Assembly: GCA_013433145.1 (NCBI GenBank)
Contig: CM024181.1
Location: 3,844,001 to 3,908,000 of the forward strand
Direction: 5' to 3'
Source: Ascaris suum
Lineage: Eukaryota > Nematoda > Chromadorea > Rhabditida > Ascarididae
Length of the DNA stretch: 64,000 nucleotides
Shown: in pieces, positions 36,401 to 50,200 of the stretch
Layout: each line of letters begins with the position of its first letter
How positions within the stretch are numbered: position 1 is the stretch's first letter
Notes under the pieces: generated by a model
What the model was told of the DNA's origin: nothing
Database searches by the model: none
What the model saw: only the letters and a program-made list of their open reading frames with translations
Translations under genes and position numbers: made by a program

Positions 36401-36608
36401 GGTCTTCGAAGGAGGTCTTCCATCTGATTTCCAAGTTTACCACATCTTAATTTTTTTCTTCCTTTACGAGTTTTTCTACTTACACGCAGGGATTTACTGT
36501 AGGGTCCTAATCTTGCGTTTTCAGTATTTCAATGACGAGTATGAGGGTCGCCAGTCAGGCTATGGCCGTCAGTGGGGAGGCGGTGCTTCGATCAAGGCGG
36601 CGTGGTGA
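30500..36608 (+). CDS. hrpf-1: hnRNP F/H family RNA-binding protein (435 aa, complete, 10 exons)
   Basis: This is a nuclear RNA-binding protein of the hnRNP F/H group, whose quasi-RRMs bind G-tracts to control splicing and poly(A) choice. Exons: 30500-30587, 31718-31861, 32405-32569, 33274-33406, 33855-34001, 34174-34337, 34867-35047, 35305-35462, 36008-36051 and 36525-36608 (TGA). All phases agree (1,308 nt). qRRM1 is about residues 8-85 (NYVRLRGLPFSAKEDDVRNF, GRASGECYVEL, SSRYIEVF). qRRM2 is about 110-185 (YVVRLRGIPFSATVADIKEF, GRPSGEAFVRL, GTRYVEVF). A Gly/Arg/Tyr linker follows. qRRM3 is about 276-350 (KVYMRGLPYNANALDIEDFF, RRPSGDAYVLF, GTRYIELF). The tail is Gly/Tyr-rich (DDDYGYGGGYGGGQQ). 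The RLRG(L/I)P(F/Y) strings and length match vertebrate hnRNP F/H. The symbol assumes orthology with C. elegans hrpf-1; the paralogue hrpf-2 was not separated. The acceptor of exon 3 (tttgaag) is weak. Confidence 0.93.
35463..35770 (+). terminator. hrpf-1: In-frame stop plus AATAAA inside hnRNP intron 8 (possible short isoform end)
   Basis: If intron 8 is not removed, the frame ends two codons on at TGA 35465-35467, directly after SFEG. A canonical AATAAA lies 300 bases downstream at 35765-35770. This would give a 394-residue protein that keeps all three qRRMs but loses the last 42 residues, including the aromatic Gly-rich tail. Confidence 0.4.
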
Positions 36609-37899
36609 ACACGACGGTACCTCTGCAACCCTTGTTTTCTACTACGTTGGCGGAGAAACCTCACTGTTTATTATGCGCGTTGTTCCGACGCGAAATGCTC
36701 CACGTACAAAATCACTTGTTTTTTAGTAGATCACATCCGTGGGGGAAGGGGGAGGAGGAAGAAACGAACTGGAATCGGCCGGAAGTGGTTGGCTTATATT
36801 ATGGAGTGTTTTTCACTGGGGATGTATGAGTGGAAGCCGTTGTTGGAATGAGGGAGGGGTTCTTGAAAATGGCCGTTGAAGCGGATGTTCCTCTCATGAA
36901 CGGTCTCATTTTTTTGTTTTGTTCATTCTTTTATCGCTTCTTCGTGTTCTACGTTTCATCTTCATAACTATCAATGTTGTCATGAATTTTGTTCGCATCG
37001 TCGTTATTTATCTCATCAGTTAAGTCTTTTGCTCTTCGGTTGTTTTTATATTAACGAACTTTATACATTGAAACGAGATCAAGTGAATACGTTAAAGGTT
37101 TGTGGCGATTTGAGACATCGACAGTTGAAACGGTTTCCGCATGACGGGGGGGAGGGGGGAGTCTTCGCGAAGAGCCATTTATACGAAAGGTGGTAGTCAG
37201 TTTGCAAGGAGAAAATCATAGATCTTAGAAAACAGTAAGACGCCACCGTATCATCAGTTCGCTGAAACTAGGGTAGTGCTCACACCAATGTTATGTGAAT
37301 GTTTCGACTAAGGAAGTTTCTATACCGACTGGAAAGAAGCCGGACTGTACTGAAAACACAGTGTGGTTTGAGGCCACCATACTGAGCATGGGATTTGATA
37401 GTTGCAATTTTCGAAGCAGTAGTAGTGAAAACTTTACCGGTTTCTAGGCACTGTGACCGATTTAGCGCAACGTAAAGTTGAAGTGTTATGGAATTTATAC
37501 AGGAAGTGTGCCACAAGTTGCTTCTGGGTCCCCGTCTTCCGACTTGTCTTGCTTTTCCGCCGCCTTGAGCGCTACTCGACTTCCTCGTTGAGGTTCTTTG
37601 CAAAGAGTGTTATGCGATGCCGAGAATTTTTACGTCTAGAGGAGAGGCGCGGAAAAATAGTGAGCAGGCCGGTGGGTTCCCAGCCGTGGCAAACCTACCG
37701 TTCAGTTTGATGAGCTAGGGGTTTTATTGACAATGCGGTGTGCCCTCGGGGGTGAATATACGACATGGCAACGGAAAAAATAGAGGGCATGTTGTAGACG
37801 GTGGTGCTGTATGTACTTCAACTGTTTTATTGATCGGCCAACCAGCATTGTAAGTTGCTGAAGACAAGGATTATGTGAAAATGCAGTCACACCCCAGCT

Positions 37900-38480
37900 G
37901 AGCCGACTGTTCGTACGAATTTGGCGCAATCGAATGGCTTGGGTTTGAGTCGTGGCATTATACGTCCCAGGCTCAATCGGAGCGACGTCGTGTTATCCTC
38001 GCCGCCGTCACTATTGTTGATTTTATTGAGGCTTGACAAAAAAACCTCCAGCCCTGTCGCCAGATTACACATGGTCTGGTCGAGCCTCGGAAGGAACAGA
38101 ATTTGCGGATCGTTCAGGGACAATCAAAAACAGGGGCAGAACGAAACCCAGAACCCCTGCAATCAAGGATGGAAGGGGACAAAATGGGGTCCAAACCTTA
38201 TCGTGCGTATATGCGCTATGAGGGAACAGCAGGTCTACGACACGCTTAGTATGTGAAGTGGATGACAACGAGTGCCATTACACGGAGATCTATTCTCCCC
38301 AGCTCTCTGGTACGCTGAAAGCGTGCTATCAATCTGCCCTGGCGTGGTAGCAAAGAACAAGAGCAGCTGCCTTTGCAACTCAGGAGAACCAAGGGAGACG
38401 GTCTCCGCTGGTGCCGTTTTGAAAAATGCAGTCACATGCGCCACCTCCAGGACGTAAAGCCCTCAACCCCTATCACCCAA
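37900..38480. repeat. GC-richer block, possible decayed repetitive element
   Basis: The composition changes abruptly to GC/CpG-rich, with overlapping open frames on both strands and no splice-bounded exon. This is typical of an inserted repeat or decayed transposon in an AT-rich nematode genome. I found no terminal repeats, target duplication or transposase motif, so class and boundaries are unknown. Confidence 0.3.
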
Positions 38481-38668
38481 ACGTGTGCACTCCCCTTCCG
38501 TTGTGACTCTCGCAATGTTTTTTTGCATGCTGAGGAAAAAACGGAAGAACAGTTGTTCTTTGCCCATCATACGCACGCGCAGGCGTTCATCTGCTTTGCA
38601 ACTTTATGGAGGTTCCTATGCGTCTTTGCAAATCTTTGAAACGCAGTAAGGTAATATCATGCCTGCGC

Positions 38669-38989
38669 TCACGTATACGTGCACTTGTCCGTCCATCCGA
38701 CAGTTTCAACTTGTGAACCATTCTCTGGAGGTAAGTCACGAAATCCGGTGTGTACATGATACACCGTAAGATGGTTTCCCACCGGTCGAATCTCAAAACG
38801 AATCTTTAACAGATCAGTACGAACAACTAAAAGCGTGAATGCCTTATGAGCGCATACAACACCGGCGCCATTCTCGTCCTTAATATATTCGTTAAATCGC
38901 AGCAAACAGTCGGGATTAGGGGCATGGCCAAAAATTCTTCCGAAAGGCCCACCAGATCCGTATAATCCTTCAATTACCCCTCCTCTTCC
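38669..38989 (-). CDS. Orphan ORF with protein-like composition (unassigned, possible exon or element remnant)
   Basis: One minus-strand frame stays open for about 106 codons. It reads through a Gly-rich start (GRGGVIEGLYGSGGPFGRIF), then PNPDCLLRFNEYIKDENGAG, AFTLLVVRTDLLKIRFEIRP and LTVYHVHTGF. The alternation of hydrophobic and charged residues looks like a beta-rich extracellular-type domain rather than random translation, but I cannot assign a family. No clear flanking splice sites or ATG were found. It may be a fragment of a decayed gene or transposon. Confidence 0.25.
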   Translation of the reverse strand, partial: GRGGVIEGLYGSGGPFGRIFGHAPNPDCLLRFNEYIKDENGAGVVCAHKAFTLLVVRTDLLKIRFEIRPVGNHLTVYHVHTGFRDLPPENGSQVETVGWTDKCTYT

Positions 38990-39594
38990 TCAATTGTTTG
39001 CGCAATCTCCGCCTACACACTGCTCAGAATTAGTGACAGCCACCTCTGCTCCACCTGGTTTCACCCTTAGTCAAAACTGTCGAAGACATTGTGAGCGTAT
39101 GCCATATTCAGAAGCAACAGCAACGAGATGTCTACTGTAAATGAAGTATTCAAATCACAGGATGGCAGATGCCGAAAGGCTTCCAACTATTTAAACGTGC
39201 GCATGCACACCGCATTTCAATTCCGCAAATACAGACCACAACTACAGTGAACCCGAGCTTCATCTGCATTATGCTTTTTGGTTACACTGATCATGTGGCG
39301 CTGACTCTACCAGCTTTCGCCAGGGCGCTGGACAGTGACCGCTCTAAGACATAGAGCGTCTTGTTTTTAGAAGCATTCAAAAAATACAATATGTCGACCT
39401 TCTTCTGGCTTAATTTATGAACCGCATGTACTCCAACTCCGAATACGCCACCATTTTATTTTTCCACACTCGAAATCAACTTGTAATGACCGGTTGTAGC
39501 TGGACAGTCATTGAAATGGGCATTACAACATTGCCCTCAATAGAGACTGGCAATCGAGGAGGGATGGTTGTACTGAACGCGTGAACCTCACGGC

Positions 39595-39765
39595 ACTCCC
39601 CTATTTTTGGATGCGACTCGTAACCGAGAGGGAACAGGAACGTGCATCGAACGGATGGACCTTTCGGCACTTACCAACTTTATAAGGATTCTTCACTATC
39701 GACAGGAGACCTTTACTGACGAGATGGACCACGAAGCTTTTTGACTTTGTGAGCGGACATTCACA
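39595..39765 (-). repeat. Diverged internal repeat (two to three units of about 70 bp)
   Basis: On the minus strand two similar stretches follow each other, each with aaa(g/a)t(t/a)gg(t/g)(a/g)agtgccg followed by a ggtccat/ggttcac-type start. They translate to KVGKCRKVHPF and KIGECREVHAF in different frames. Identity is low and the boundaries are approximate. Confidence 0.3.
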
Positions 39766-41236
39766 TCCGACGAGGATGAGGGGGAAGGGGAAAGAGACGA
39801 GACTATACTGACACAAATTAAAAGACTCATAATCGAGGCTCTACTATACACTGCTGGAATAGAACCCCAATGACAGAGATAAATAAGAATTTCAGCAAAT
39901 ACTTTCGCAAGAATATCATGAAACGAAGAAGAAAAATCATGAATATAAGTAAACATTCGATCACCACTACAAAGATAAAGTAGTGCCTCAATGTACAATA
40001 TATAGTAAAAGACACACTACAGTATTTAAATTCTCTCAACAATTGCTATATTGCAGAAGTTTACCACAAAAAATGCAGAGCATTATCCCTTTTACTATGA
40101 TCACACATTTGCGTATATTCATTCTCGTAGTGAGATTTAATAAAATATTAATCTCATATAAACAAAAATTTCAATCAATATTATGCAATGAAAACGAAAT
40201 TCGGATTCGAACAATCTGTTCATTGAGCACGTCTTTCGGTCATTGTTGTGGATGCAATCCAGGGAACAATGAATTCTTAGAAACACTCAAGTCACAATAA
40301 ACCATTGCATTCTTCGATTAATTTCTTCAATCTACTGCATTTGCATAAACTTCTGATGCAACTATCTGGCAGCAATAAAAAAGCACGAATACAATATCCA
40401 CTGCTTCAGAAACGATGTAATTTCGATTGAAATATTTTATGAACAAGTAGCATGCAAATATACAGCAAGGAATCAAAAAAAGGAACAGCCAGAGGAAACA
40501 TGCAAATTTGATGTGACACGAGGCATTGCGCTAAACGACTGGGAAGAAACTCAAGAATTAATGAGAAAAAAATAAATATAATGAAGAAATAAATATTTGT
40601 AAGAATAACTGAAACATTCAAATAATTTGCCCTCTGGCTGCTAACCGACAAGAAAGGATGAGGGAGAACTCACCGACTGAGCTCAAGAACTAACATTCTA
40701 ACGCTTAAAGTTATCAAAAGCTGCTCCCCACAATCAATTATCACTGTACTTTGCCTCATTTTAAACTTGTGGTCACACTCCCTGATGCTTTTGTGTGTCC
40801 GTCCTTAAGGTATGGGGGGTGCTTAATTTTACCCACTCCAAATGCATTACGTTATATTAGAAAATACTTGGAAAGTGCCCTGGAAAGAAATATTTCAGCA
40901 ACAATAATCCAAAGTGTCCTCTTGAGAAGAGATCCATAAAAATGCCTACTTTCTTGTCTCATCAACCAAAAGGTGTATGTGATTATAACGTGTGACCAAG
41001 TACACAATGAAATCATAAAACAAAAAAAAGAGTGATATTTTAACACTAGACACTCCACTCAGTAATCGTAATTCAAGCTGGCATTTCACCGAATAGTGCA
41101 TGCGATTGACCTCAGCGGATATAATCACATCCCACAGCGAAATGTCACCAAAGGAGATGTACTAAAAAATAAATGGGAAATCCCACTGTTTTCTGAATGA
41201 TTTTTCCACAATATCGGCGGCATTTTGTAGCAATGT

Positions 41237-44200
41237 TCACATGGATTCGCTTTCCGATGTTGAAGGATTTATTCCATGCTCCCTGAAAAAAATTATAGCA
41301 AAACATTTATAGGAAGCGACGATTTTCATACCTTTGATTTAATCAACATGATTTTTATGATTTATAAAGACTCACAGAAAGAGAAACTTGGACCATTCTG
41401 CAGAATACCGACCACACGTAAGAGATCCTGAAGGAGGGGGGAAGAGATTCTTGTGCATCTGACTCTCTTATGCAATCTACGCCCACACAGATGCCACACA
41501 ACTACGCCCCGCCCGTTTGCCACGTTGGATATTTCCCATCCTACAACCCATAAATCAACAGTATCTGAAGCGCAGTCACTTCATATCTTGAGACCTTTCT
41601 GGTTACGTAGATCCGCCTTTCATAAACCGATAACTCTCTGGGTCATATACAATATTTTCCTCTTCACTGAGCGGGAAATATCCATAGCCTAGGAGCACCT
41701 CGTCAAGGATGATAATTGCTCACAGCTAACATAGTTGTAACTACTGCTCAAAACCTGTTACAATCCGAGGCTCAAGTCAATTGAAATTATGGGATAAGAT
41801 CCGAAAATGCTCAAATTCATCCCTTAAAAAGTTTTCTTCTTTATGAAAGAATATAACATGCAGCATACCAATCGAATATATTTTTGAGGACAATATTGGC
41901 TAACTCGCGCATTCGTACTGAAGAGCGCAAATCGTTGACAACAAGTTGAAGTAGTGGTACACCACCTTCATTGCATACATACGCACAATATTTGTCACCT
42001 GAAATAAATAATCATCAACACACCCGATAAGTCTTTGAAAGAAATCAACTTCGACAAATAAACGCCTTGAATGTGTTGCTTACGATTTCTTAAGTGGCTG
42101 TTTCGAAAACAAAGCGCAGACCTGAATTTTATTCTGTGTACCAATTCCCCTCAGTTGATCCTCTAAGAGGAAGCGGAAATTCACTAACCGAGTGAAATTA
42201 CATTTGGAAAGACGACTGTTACCTAATGTAATTAAAAGCGCTAAAAAACGCATCCACTTCCCAGTGTGATCTATGGTGCGTAAGTAACACTTGATCCCCA
42301 ACTTCTATCGCTCTCTCTTCCCTTCTTCCCCCCCCCCCCCCCCCCACCATAAGTAAATCCTCCAAATGGACTGATTACTAAATACCCATTTAAACTGTGA
42401 AGGGAACTTCGGGACAATTTTACGCTGCGATCAGAAAAAAATTCTTTAAGCAGTTTCTGTTTCCCAGGAAGTCATAAAGGACGGTCCATTCTCCCTTTGT
42501 TTTTATACATAAACGAGGCCTCTATTTTAAAATTTAGAGCTAATCTATGCAATAAAGCGAATGTACTTACGATCGGTTGAAGTGAGATTGGCGAGTGCCC
42601 AAATTGCCCAATGTTGACTGGCCGGTGCGTCAAACATAGGAATCAAACGCAAGATTGGCTTAAACGAACGGTAGTTGATAAAACGGCGCGCTTTCAAATC
42701 CCAGCTTTCAGTTGCCTGCAAAACATTTGCTCAACATTTAAGTAATCCTTATTAACAATCGGCAATATTTGTAAAGGCGCATTATTTCAAGGTATTGCAC
42801 GACAAAGAATTAAGCAGTTTTTAAACTACTATCAAACAGCCTCAAAAATGACCGGAAGTGACGAAGGAGATTATCATAAACAGGTGTTTAGACAGATGCC
42901 CATTTCGTCAATGGAGCTATTATGAAAGGCAATATGCCCCTTCATCTTCTCAATCATTTCACTCCACAACTAGCAGCGGACATCAGCAACAAATCATTTA
43001 TATATTTACGGTGGAAGTGCACATGAAAGTTAACGGAAATTTTAAAAAGCCGGCGTCAGTATCGAAGTTAAATGAATTACTTGACTTTTATTGCTAAATA
43101 TATAAAAGGAATGCACAGTCGGCAGGTAAACGTACACCTCGACAGATAAACGTATACCCCGGGTATCTGGTAAAATTATTTGATATAAAACAGAAAACCC
43201 TCTCAAGCAAGCATTGCAACAGGTATGCATGCCATGAGTCACACGGTGCGCGTAATTAGCGAAAGATGTATGGCAAGGAGAACATCAGTCTTTTCCTTCA
43301 ATTACTAGACGATCTCGCCTTTTTGCCTAGATTTGGCCCTGCGTCGGATTATCCACCTTGATGTTGTGAAAGAAAAACCGTGTAAAGATGCACGTTCAGG
43401 TTCTTGACGTGCGTTACGAAAAGCTTTGGTGCTCCGCACTAACTGGCACAATATGTGGTTTTCTGTTTGGATCAGTCAGTATGATTCCCCACCTCGAAGA
43501 ACGATAGGCAAGAAATATATTCACATCAAAAGTACGTTAAATAAAATATTGAGATCGAAAATTGAAAAAAAGAATTAAATCCACTCCATTAAGGCACAGA
43601 TTCCTGCACGATTACGTTTTATGCCTTTTAAAACTATTTGCATGAGGCAATATTCAAATCTGACTAAAAAACTAAACGACGTACCCTGATAATCTTCTGC
43701 ATAACAACATCTCGAGATACCGAAACCGATTTCCAGGCTGCATCGCCGTCGCTGACCATATGAGCCAAAACGCCTGCACTATTGTAGCTGATCTCTATAC
43801 CATCAACAAGCATACTCAGCAGTGCACTGCAAGATTACTTCAGATTACAAATCTCGAATCTCATCTCACATTAGTGAAGCCCTACTTCAGGTTGCCTGTC
43901 CGGAAACTTGTACTGCGAAGCTCCATGCTAACAGCATAGCCACAACGATCCAAGAGTCACGACATAAAAATACCCTCCAGCTCAGTGAAAATGAATGGCC
44001 CATATCGACATTAGGTAACGCGTTTTCTAAGCTCCACGTTGGCAATAGGCAAATTAAAGTAAAGTAAAAACAACGGCAAAAACGGAGAATGAGTTATTAA
44101 ACGCACGCGACACGTGTGCACTCCTCAACACTGAAGCCATCTGTGAACAGATCCTTCTGGACTCACACAATGGGGGGGGGGGGGGGGGGGGAGGGGGGAA

Positions 44201-47200
44201 GAGGGCTGCCATAGAGCCTATTTCACTGCAGCACTCTGTATCCCATTCTGACATATTGATACTTTTCGAAGAATCGAGATTGCTATTAAAAACTGATCTC
44301 TGTAAACATTTAAAAACAGACCTCATAACCGTAAATCTTTGAACAAGACGTTCTCTCTTCAACAAAATCTCTTTACCAAGAGCCCCTTTCACTGCAAAAC
44401 CCCAGAAAGTGGCCGGAATTCATGAATGCGGGACGCCACGCACCTTTGCCGTCGATCGTTGTATATTTTATTCGGAAGTAATACGGCATAAGTCTGACGA
44501 CCTGTACCGATAAATACAACCCCTCAATGTTTAACAAATTTCGGCAATGAGGTTATCCTTGAGAAAGCATCGGATGAGGAAAACTACTTCATCATTACTA
44601 TTGTCACTATTATTTACTTATTATAAAACATTGTTACGTCGCCTACTAAGAGTCATTCTGTTGAATGTCTCTGTCAACATCGTAAAAGACAAACACTCTC
44701 AAACCATTCAGGACACCCACAAAGCAATAATCGGCATACATTTATAACGTCGCTCACAAAACAGTTAACTGGGACAATATATACAGCATGTTCTTTATGC
44801 TGTTCGTTCACCTAATTTACAAGATCACAATTAGGGGAAAGGAATCTACATCCTTCTTTTTCATATCCGGCTGCCTACTCCACATCCGTTGCTGATTGTT
44901 GTGAATGAACGTATAATCAATTTTACAATTCCGAAAAGAGAATTAAGTACATACCAAAAAATGTTGATATAATCATCGTTCATCAGCTCTGAACGCAATT
45001 GTTCCACTTCGGCGATATTACCGATAAGTCCCATCATATTCCTCACCAATTCAGTCTCATTTTGAAATTGTTGATAGCACTGATGGAAAAGATGAAGTCC
45101 ATCAGCGGCCAAGAAACGTACACAATTCACCGGCGTTTCATCTGTGAACATAAAGAGTATCATAATATAACACACACATCGTAACATAAAATATCACACA
45201 TTACAACAACAACATGACACATTACAAAATTGACATAAATTTTGACGACGTATTCACTTTCAATAAAAAAGAAGTCCAAACAACACTCGACAACTATTGC
45301 CGTAAAAAAGTTGGCAATTCCGATGCTAAAATATCTTTGCAACGGAATTTCAAATCATGCTAGCAAAATAGAAGTTACCACTCAAACTGATATTTATAGA
45401 CTTGTTATACCATTGAAAAATTTACCGCACTTCAAAAAGTTTAAATTTCACGGTTTAAAAACGACGAGTTGAGAAATCGAGTTAGAAATCGCATCCCCAC
45501 TTAAGTGTTTTATCTGACCCTCAAAAGGGCTAGTTGTTCAATTCAGCACTGTAGACATTCCCATCTATCTTGACTAAAGTCCGCCATAGAAAGGCAAATT
45601 TGTGCACCGTCTTCTCATTAAACTATTTAAGAATGAAAGTATATTGCAAAATGCTTCAATCCTGTATTGCCTATGAAAATCATCAAACAGCCGAGCATAG
45701 TACACATCGCAACTGATTAAGTTATGTTCGTCATGCCCCCATATTAAAAAAATGTGCAAACTTTACAACTGATATGACATTAAAAAAACCACCATAAAAT
45801 AACCATAAAATCAAAAAAAGAAACCGATAAAAGTAATAAAAACACCACATAAATGGATCCCCACCTAAAAGCAAAGTATCGCAGAGGAATACGCATTTTG
45901 CTCATGCAATGACCAACTTGAAAATAGTCCAGAAATTTATTGCTACACTGAGTGATGCACATTAGGTGCTACATTAAATCAATATAGAACTCTCATGACT
46001 GAAAATATGAATGCGGGCTTTAATACCACTATTTGTGCTTGTTTTCTCTGCTCTGTCTAACGCTTGTTTATTAACTTTAGCTTTACCTATTAACTATTTA
46101 TTAACTTATTTATAAACGACATCCAGCTCCTCAACAACGGCTCTCGGGAAAACTTTTCGCCTTCTAAAAAACTTGAGGTGGAGCTAATCAACTGTTTCAA
46201 GCTTTTGCCTTCCAGAAACTTGAAAGATGATATTTGAACAATGATTTGAGCAATATCAGGGACAGTGTTTGCGTGGCCAAGAAGAAGGTACGAGTCATTC
46301 CGCTGTCGTATCGGCTTCATGAGGTTAGCCTGTGGGCACTGGGAAAGCATACGGTTTTCAAAATTGTTTTGAGTTTCCTTTATCCCGAAGTGGTTCCCGA
46401 GATTGTTTCTGCTCGAGTGTTTTCCATCATCACTTCGGTATTAGCTGTTGCTTTCGTTGTTTCCTCCCAGTTTCAATATAACGCAGATGAGCTTTCCAAC
46501 TGCGCTGTATTTCAGATGGAAAGTTAAATAATCTTCAAAAATCTCGAAAGGAAAAACATATATCGGCTTATCAAAATAAAGTAATCACTTCACTACAAAG
46601 TAACGCATTATCGTAAGGCACAGCAGCCGGCTATACATCCACCGGGAGCATATAGTGCGCCGTGCAAAGTATGCTAAAGAAGGTCAACAGCATATAAATA
46701 GATCAAACGACCGCACAGCATATGCCGTGAGACTAGCCTGATGTAGAAGTGGGAGACTTTAAGAGGGGTCGATCTGCTCATATATTCATTCCAGCTTCTA
46801 TACTGGTCTTAATGCCGAGTGGGCCTGCGGGCCGCCGCTGGACTGCGCGAGTTGATCGGCGGCAGCGGGCAGTTCGACTGAGGGACTGTCCAATCTATCC
46901 TGGTGTCCCTTCTTGTTTGTCATCTTATTGTATAAGTGTGATAAACTGTTCGCCTCTTATATGTGCTGTCTCGTAATTTATTCGACCGCAGCTCGACGGA
47001 GCTGACCCTTGCATTATTTTCAAACCAATTTTTGAGTCACTGTGCGTATCTAGATATGAAAAAGTCTTCATTTGCAATGACTGCGTGAAACCCAAGTGAC
47101 ACCTCAGAAAAGTTGAAAATCCAAACAAACGAAAAACCCTCAATGTTAACTCATAACACTCCTCCTGTCTCCTCCAGCGGTGTACGAAAACATCTAATTC

Positions 47201-50200
47201 AAATGATCCGACATTTTCGTCGATGAAAGCGTCAGAGGATGACAATTCAAAGAACGCTGGAAAAAACAGGGAAAGAACGAATGAGAACTCACCCGTGATA
47301 TTCCAAAGGAAACTCCATCCTACTTCCATTACGTCGTCGCATAGACTGGCCGCATGCTTGCGACGAATTTGTTCCAGTATTATCTGAAAAAAGTAAAGCA
47401 TAAAATACTCAATGGAAAGTTCTTCCTATAAAAGAGATCGTTAAATTGAATTCTGTGCAATGAATCTATTTCTATCATGAAGGAAATAGGGAGGGGTGAA
47501 TAATAGACGAGGTTTATAGTTGTAGAAGAAAAGATTTACAGACAAGTGAAAGATAAAGATCTAGAGAAATATGATAGCTTCTCGAAAATCACGAAAAGGC
47601 CAATTCTCAACTTCAACTGAATGTTTTGTTTTGATCATAAATATAAGAATGAGTTCTCTGAGAAAAAACTGAATTTTTTACTAGGAATGGACAGATCCAT
47701 TTCTGATTTTGATTTTTGATTGGTTCAGTGTCTAACTTTTCGATTAGAAGAGATAGAAGATGAATAGATTCCCATATACTTGTTAAAACAAGAAATCAAA
47801 TTCTACCTCTCTCCCTTTTATCGCGCATCCACACCTAATCATTTAATGGACATGAAAACTACTGCCTCTTTTGCAATGCTTTGTAATAATAAATGCTACC
47901 TCAATTGCTCCGATGTTGCCCACTTGAACCTTTTGTTCTCCTTCCACATGACATGCCATCGAATTGAGCAGAAAGACAACAATACGTTGTGTGAGATGAT
48001 CACTGTTATGATGCTGCAACACTGCGACGAGAAGCCTCGCAACTCTACCGTAATCGAATAGAATTTCGAGTGGAATTTCAAACTGACATAGAGATAGACA
48101 GCAGTTACGCACCATCACCTGAAAGACACTCAACGATCGGTGAAATATTGCGGGTACACTCGATAACATAGTTAATTCATTGCACTTCACAGATTCTTTA
48201 AATTCATTTTACTGCAAACACTTTGACTTTTTTTTGATCGCATCACGTGAAGGTGCTCGTCGTCCCTGTTTGAAGTAACTTCTGTTTAACTAATATGGAG
48301 TTATGCATTAAACGATAGTTGGATTATTAACGGGCCGACCACGCAGCTTTCATTAATATCGTCTACTGAGCTGTTCGAAGCACTCCTCCCTTCCTCCTCT
48401 CCAATATATCTTTATATATATATATAGGTATACAATCTTCAATTTAATTCCCTTTGACTGTTGATATTAAAATCGTGCGAAACGTAGATCTGAATCTCAC
48501 AAAGGCCCTTATATTTGAGACAACAGATTGCCTAAAAAAGCTGTTCAAATCAACTCACCTGTTCTTCCATGTGCGCATCCATGCCATTAAGCAATGCCGT
48601 GACCACCATTCTCTTCGTGTCTCTGTTCATATTCACCTTGCGTATGATATAAAACAATGATGCTGAGCCAGCAATCTGCAGTGTGCTGTCCTCAAGATGT
48701 CGCTGCATTGCACCTAACACAAGGTGAAGAGCCTCTGTATGTCGACTCTACAAAGCATTCTCCACGTTACCTTGAGCAGATAACAGTAACAGTTAACGTG
48801 ACAACGGTAATAAATTAAAATATTTACTTACTAATATAAGCTATAAATGAGTTTGTTTTACAAAAGAACTTGAAACTGGACTTAAAAGGGCGTAACCGCA
48901 ACGAAAGAGTTGTAGCGATACTTTCCCCAAACATAAAAAATGCAGGCCGAATGAGAATTACTAGGGTGATACTTAATAGAAAGTAATGAATGAGCACGTT
49001 GCATATGCTCATATTTCCGGCCTCAATCAGTGATAGAAACAAACCGGCCATTCGTGGACCATCGTCAAAAGTGATTATTCCCAGTTAAAATCCCACTCCT
49101 GTTAAAGCAGGAAGGACAGAAAATAGTACAGATGGCAGAGCACTTCGAATAGGACAAAGAGGGAAGATGGAGAGAGTATTTTATCGGAGCACTATGATAT
49201 CTCTCAGATATAACACTTTCATAATCTCATAAATGACTCAAAAACAAACCAAATTGTTGCCAAATCTGTAAAGTTGATAGCTCTCGTTGAGAACTGCTTG
49301 CAGAAGACCTGCACGTCCGCTGTACATTCGTAGAGCAAGAAGGATCTGCTTTTCATCCTTATCTCCTGATATCTGCAAAAAAAAAACCCATAGCATAATT
49401 TCATTTTAACGTAAAAGTGAATAAATAAGAAAATAAAAATAAACTATGGGAATGGAAAAGCAGAAAATATTATATTGCAGTGGGACTGTAGAACTCCTAT
49501 AAAAATACGTACTTTGTGAATACCGCAAGATATTCAACAAAATCAATAATAGCCTAGGGACCTTTCCGCAGAACTATTTGTACGATAAGACCACATTACT
49601 AAACACTAAACATTCTTTGACAAAAAAAAAACAAAACTCGCCTAAACATGTTAAGACCAAAACAATTTGAGTTTCGGAACGGTCAAATTTCGTGTGTGGT
49701 GTTCTGAGATTTATTAAATCATTGGGTGTGCACTTAATTATCACTTGCATCGTTTACATTATTCGATCGCTTAAAGCCAAACAAAAATTTTCTACTCTAT
49801 AGTTCTACCCTATCTATTCTATTTTCTTCTTAACTGAGAGAAAAATCAACTAAAACGAGAGAATGAAACGCAATAGGGCACTATAAACACCGAAGTGACG
49901 AACATTTTTGGCGGGTATTTCGGCAAAGTGAGATGCACTATCACAGTTGAAAAGACCAAGGTACTCGAGCGGCTGCTCCAGTGAACGCAATCCGAAGATA
50001 TCCGACCTTATTGTCCCCATCCTGGATATACAAGTTTTTAGTGAATTAATGACACGTTTCTTCACACAAGACATAATTCACCAAATGACCAGCGGCGATT
50101 AAAGAGAGAATGCCTTTTGCATAATGTTCTGTTCGCATAATTGAAAATGAAGAAGTTGCAGGATCAGAGCAAATGAAAGCACATATGTGAAGCGATCTAC

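Larger units (their letters stand above)
36609..41236. other. Intergenic region between convergent hnRNP F/H and zer-1 genes
   Basis: About 4.6 kb holds the 3' UTRs of both genes plus spacer. No canonical poly(A) hexamer was evident shortly after either stop. The stretch about 37900-39760 is richer in GC and CpG than its surroundings and holds several overlapping open frames on both strands; candidates inside it are listed separately. From 39830 to 41230 the sequence is AT-rich and I see nothing further in it. Confidence 0.55.

Noticed and set aside
37915..37960. tRNA-like A and B boxes suggesting a SINE (tggcgcaatcg and gggtttgagtcg)
   Set aside because: The boxes are only about 20 bases apart, much closer than in Pol III type 2 promoters, and no clover-leaf or poly-T terminator follows.
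46234..46527. Forward ORF of 97 codons in zer-1 intron 11 as a nested gene
   Set aside because: No splice context, no family resemblance and overlapping open frames on the opposite strand. It is a chance ORF in a long intron.
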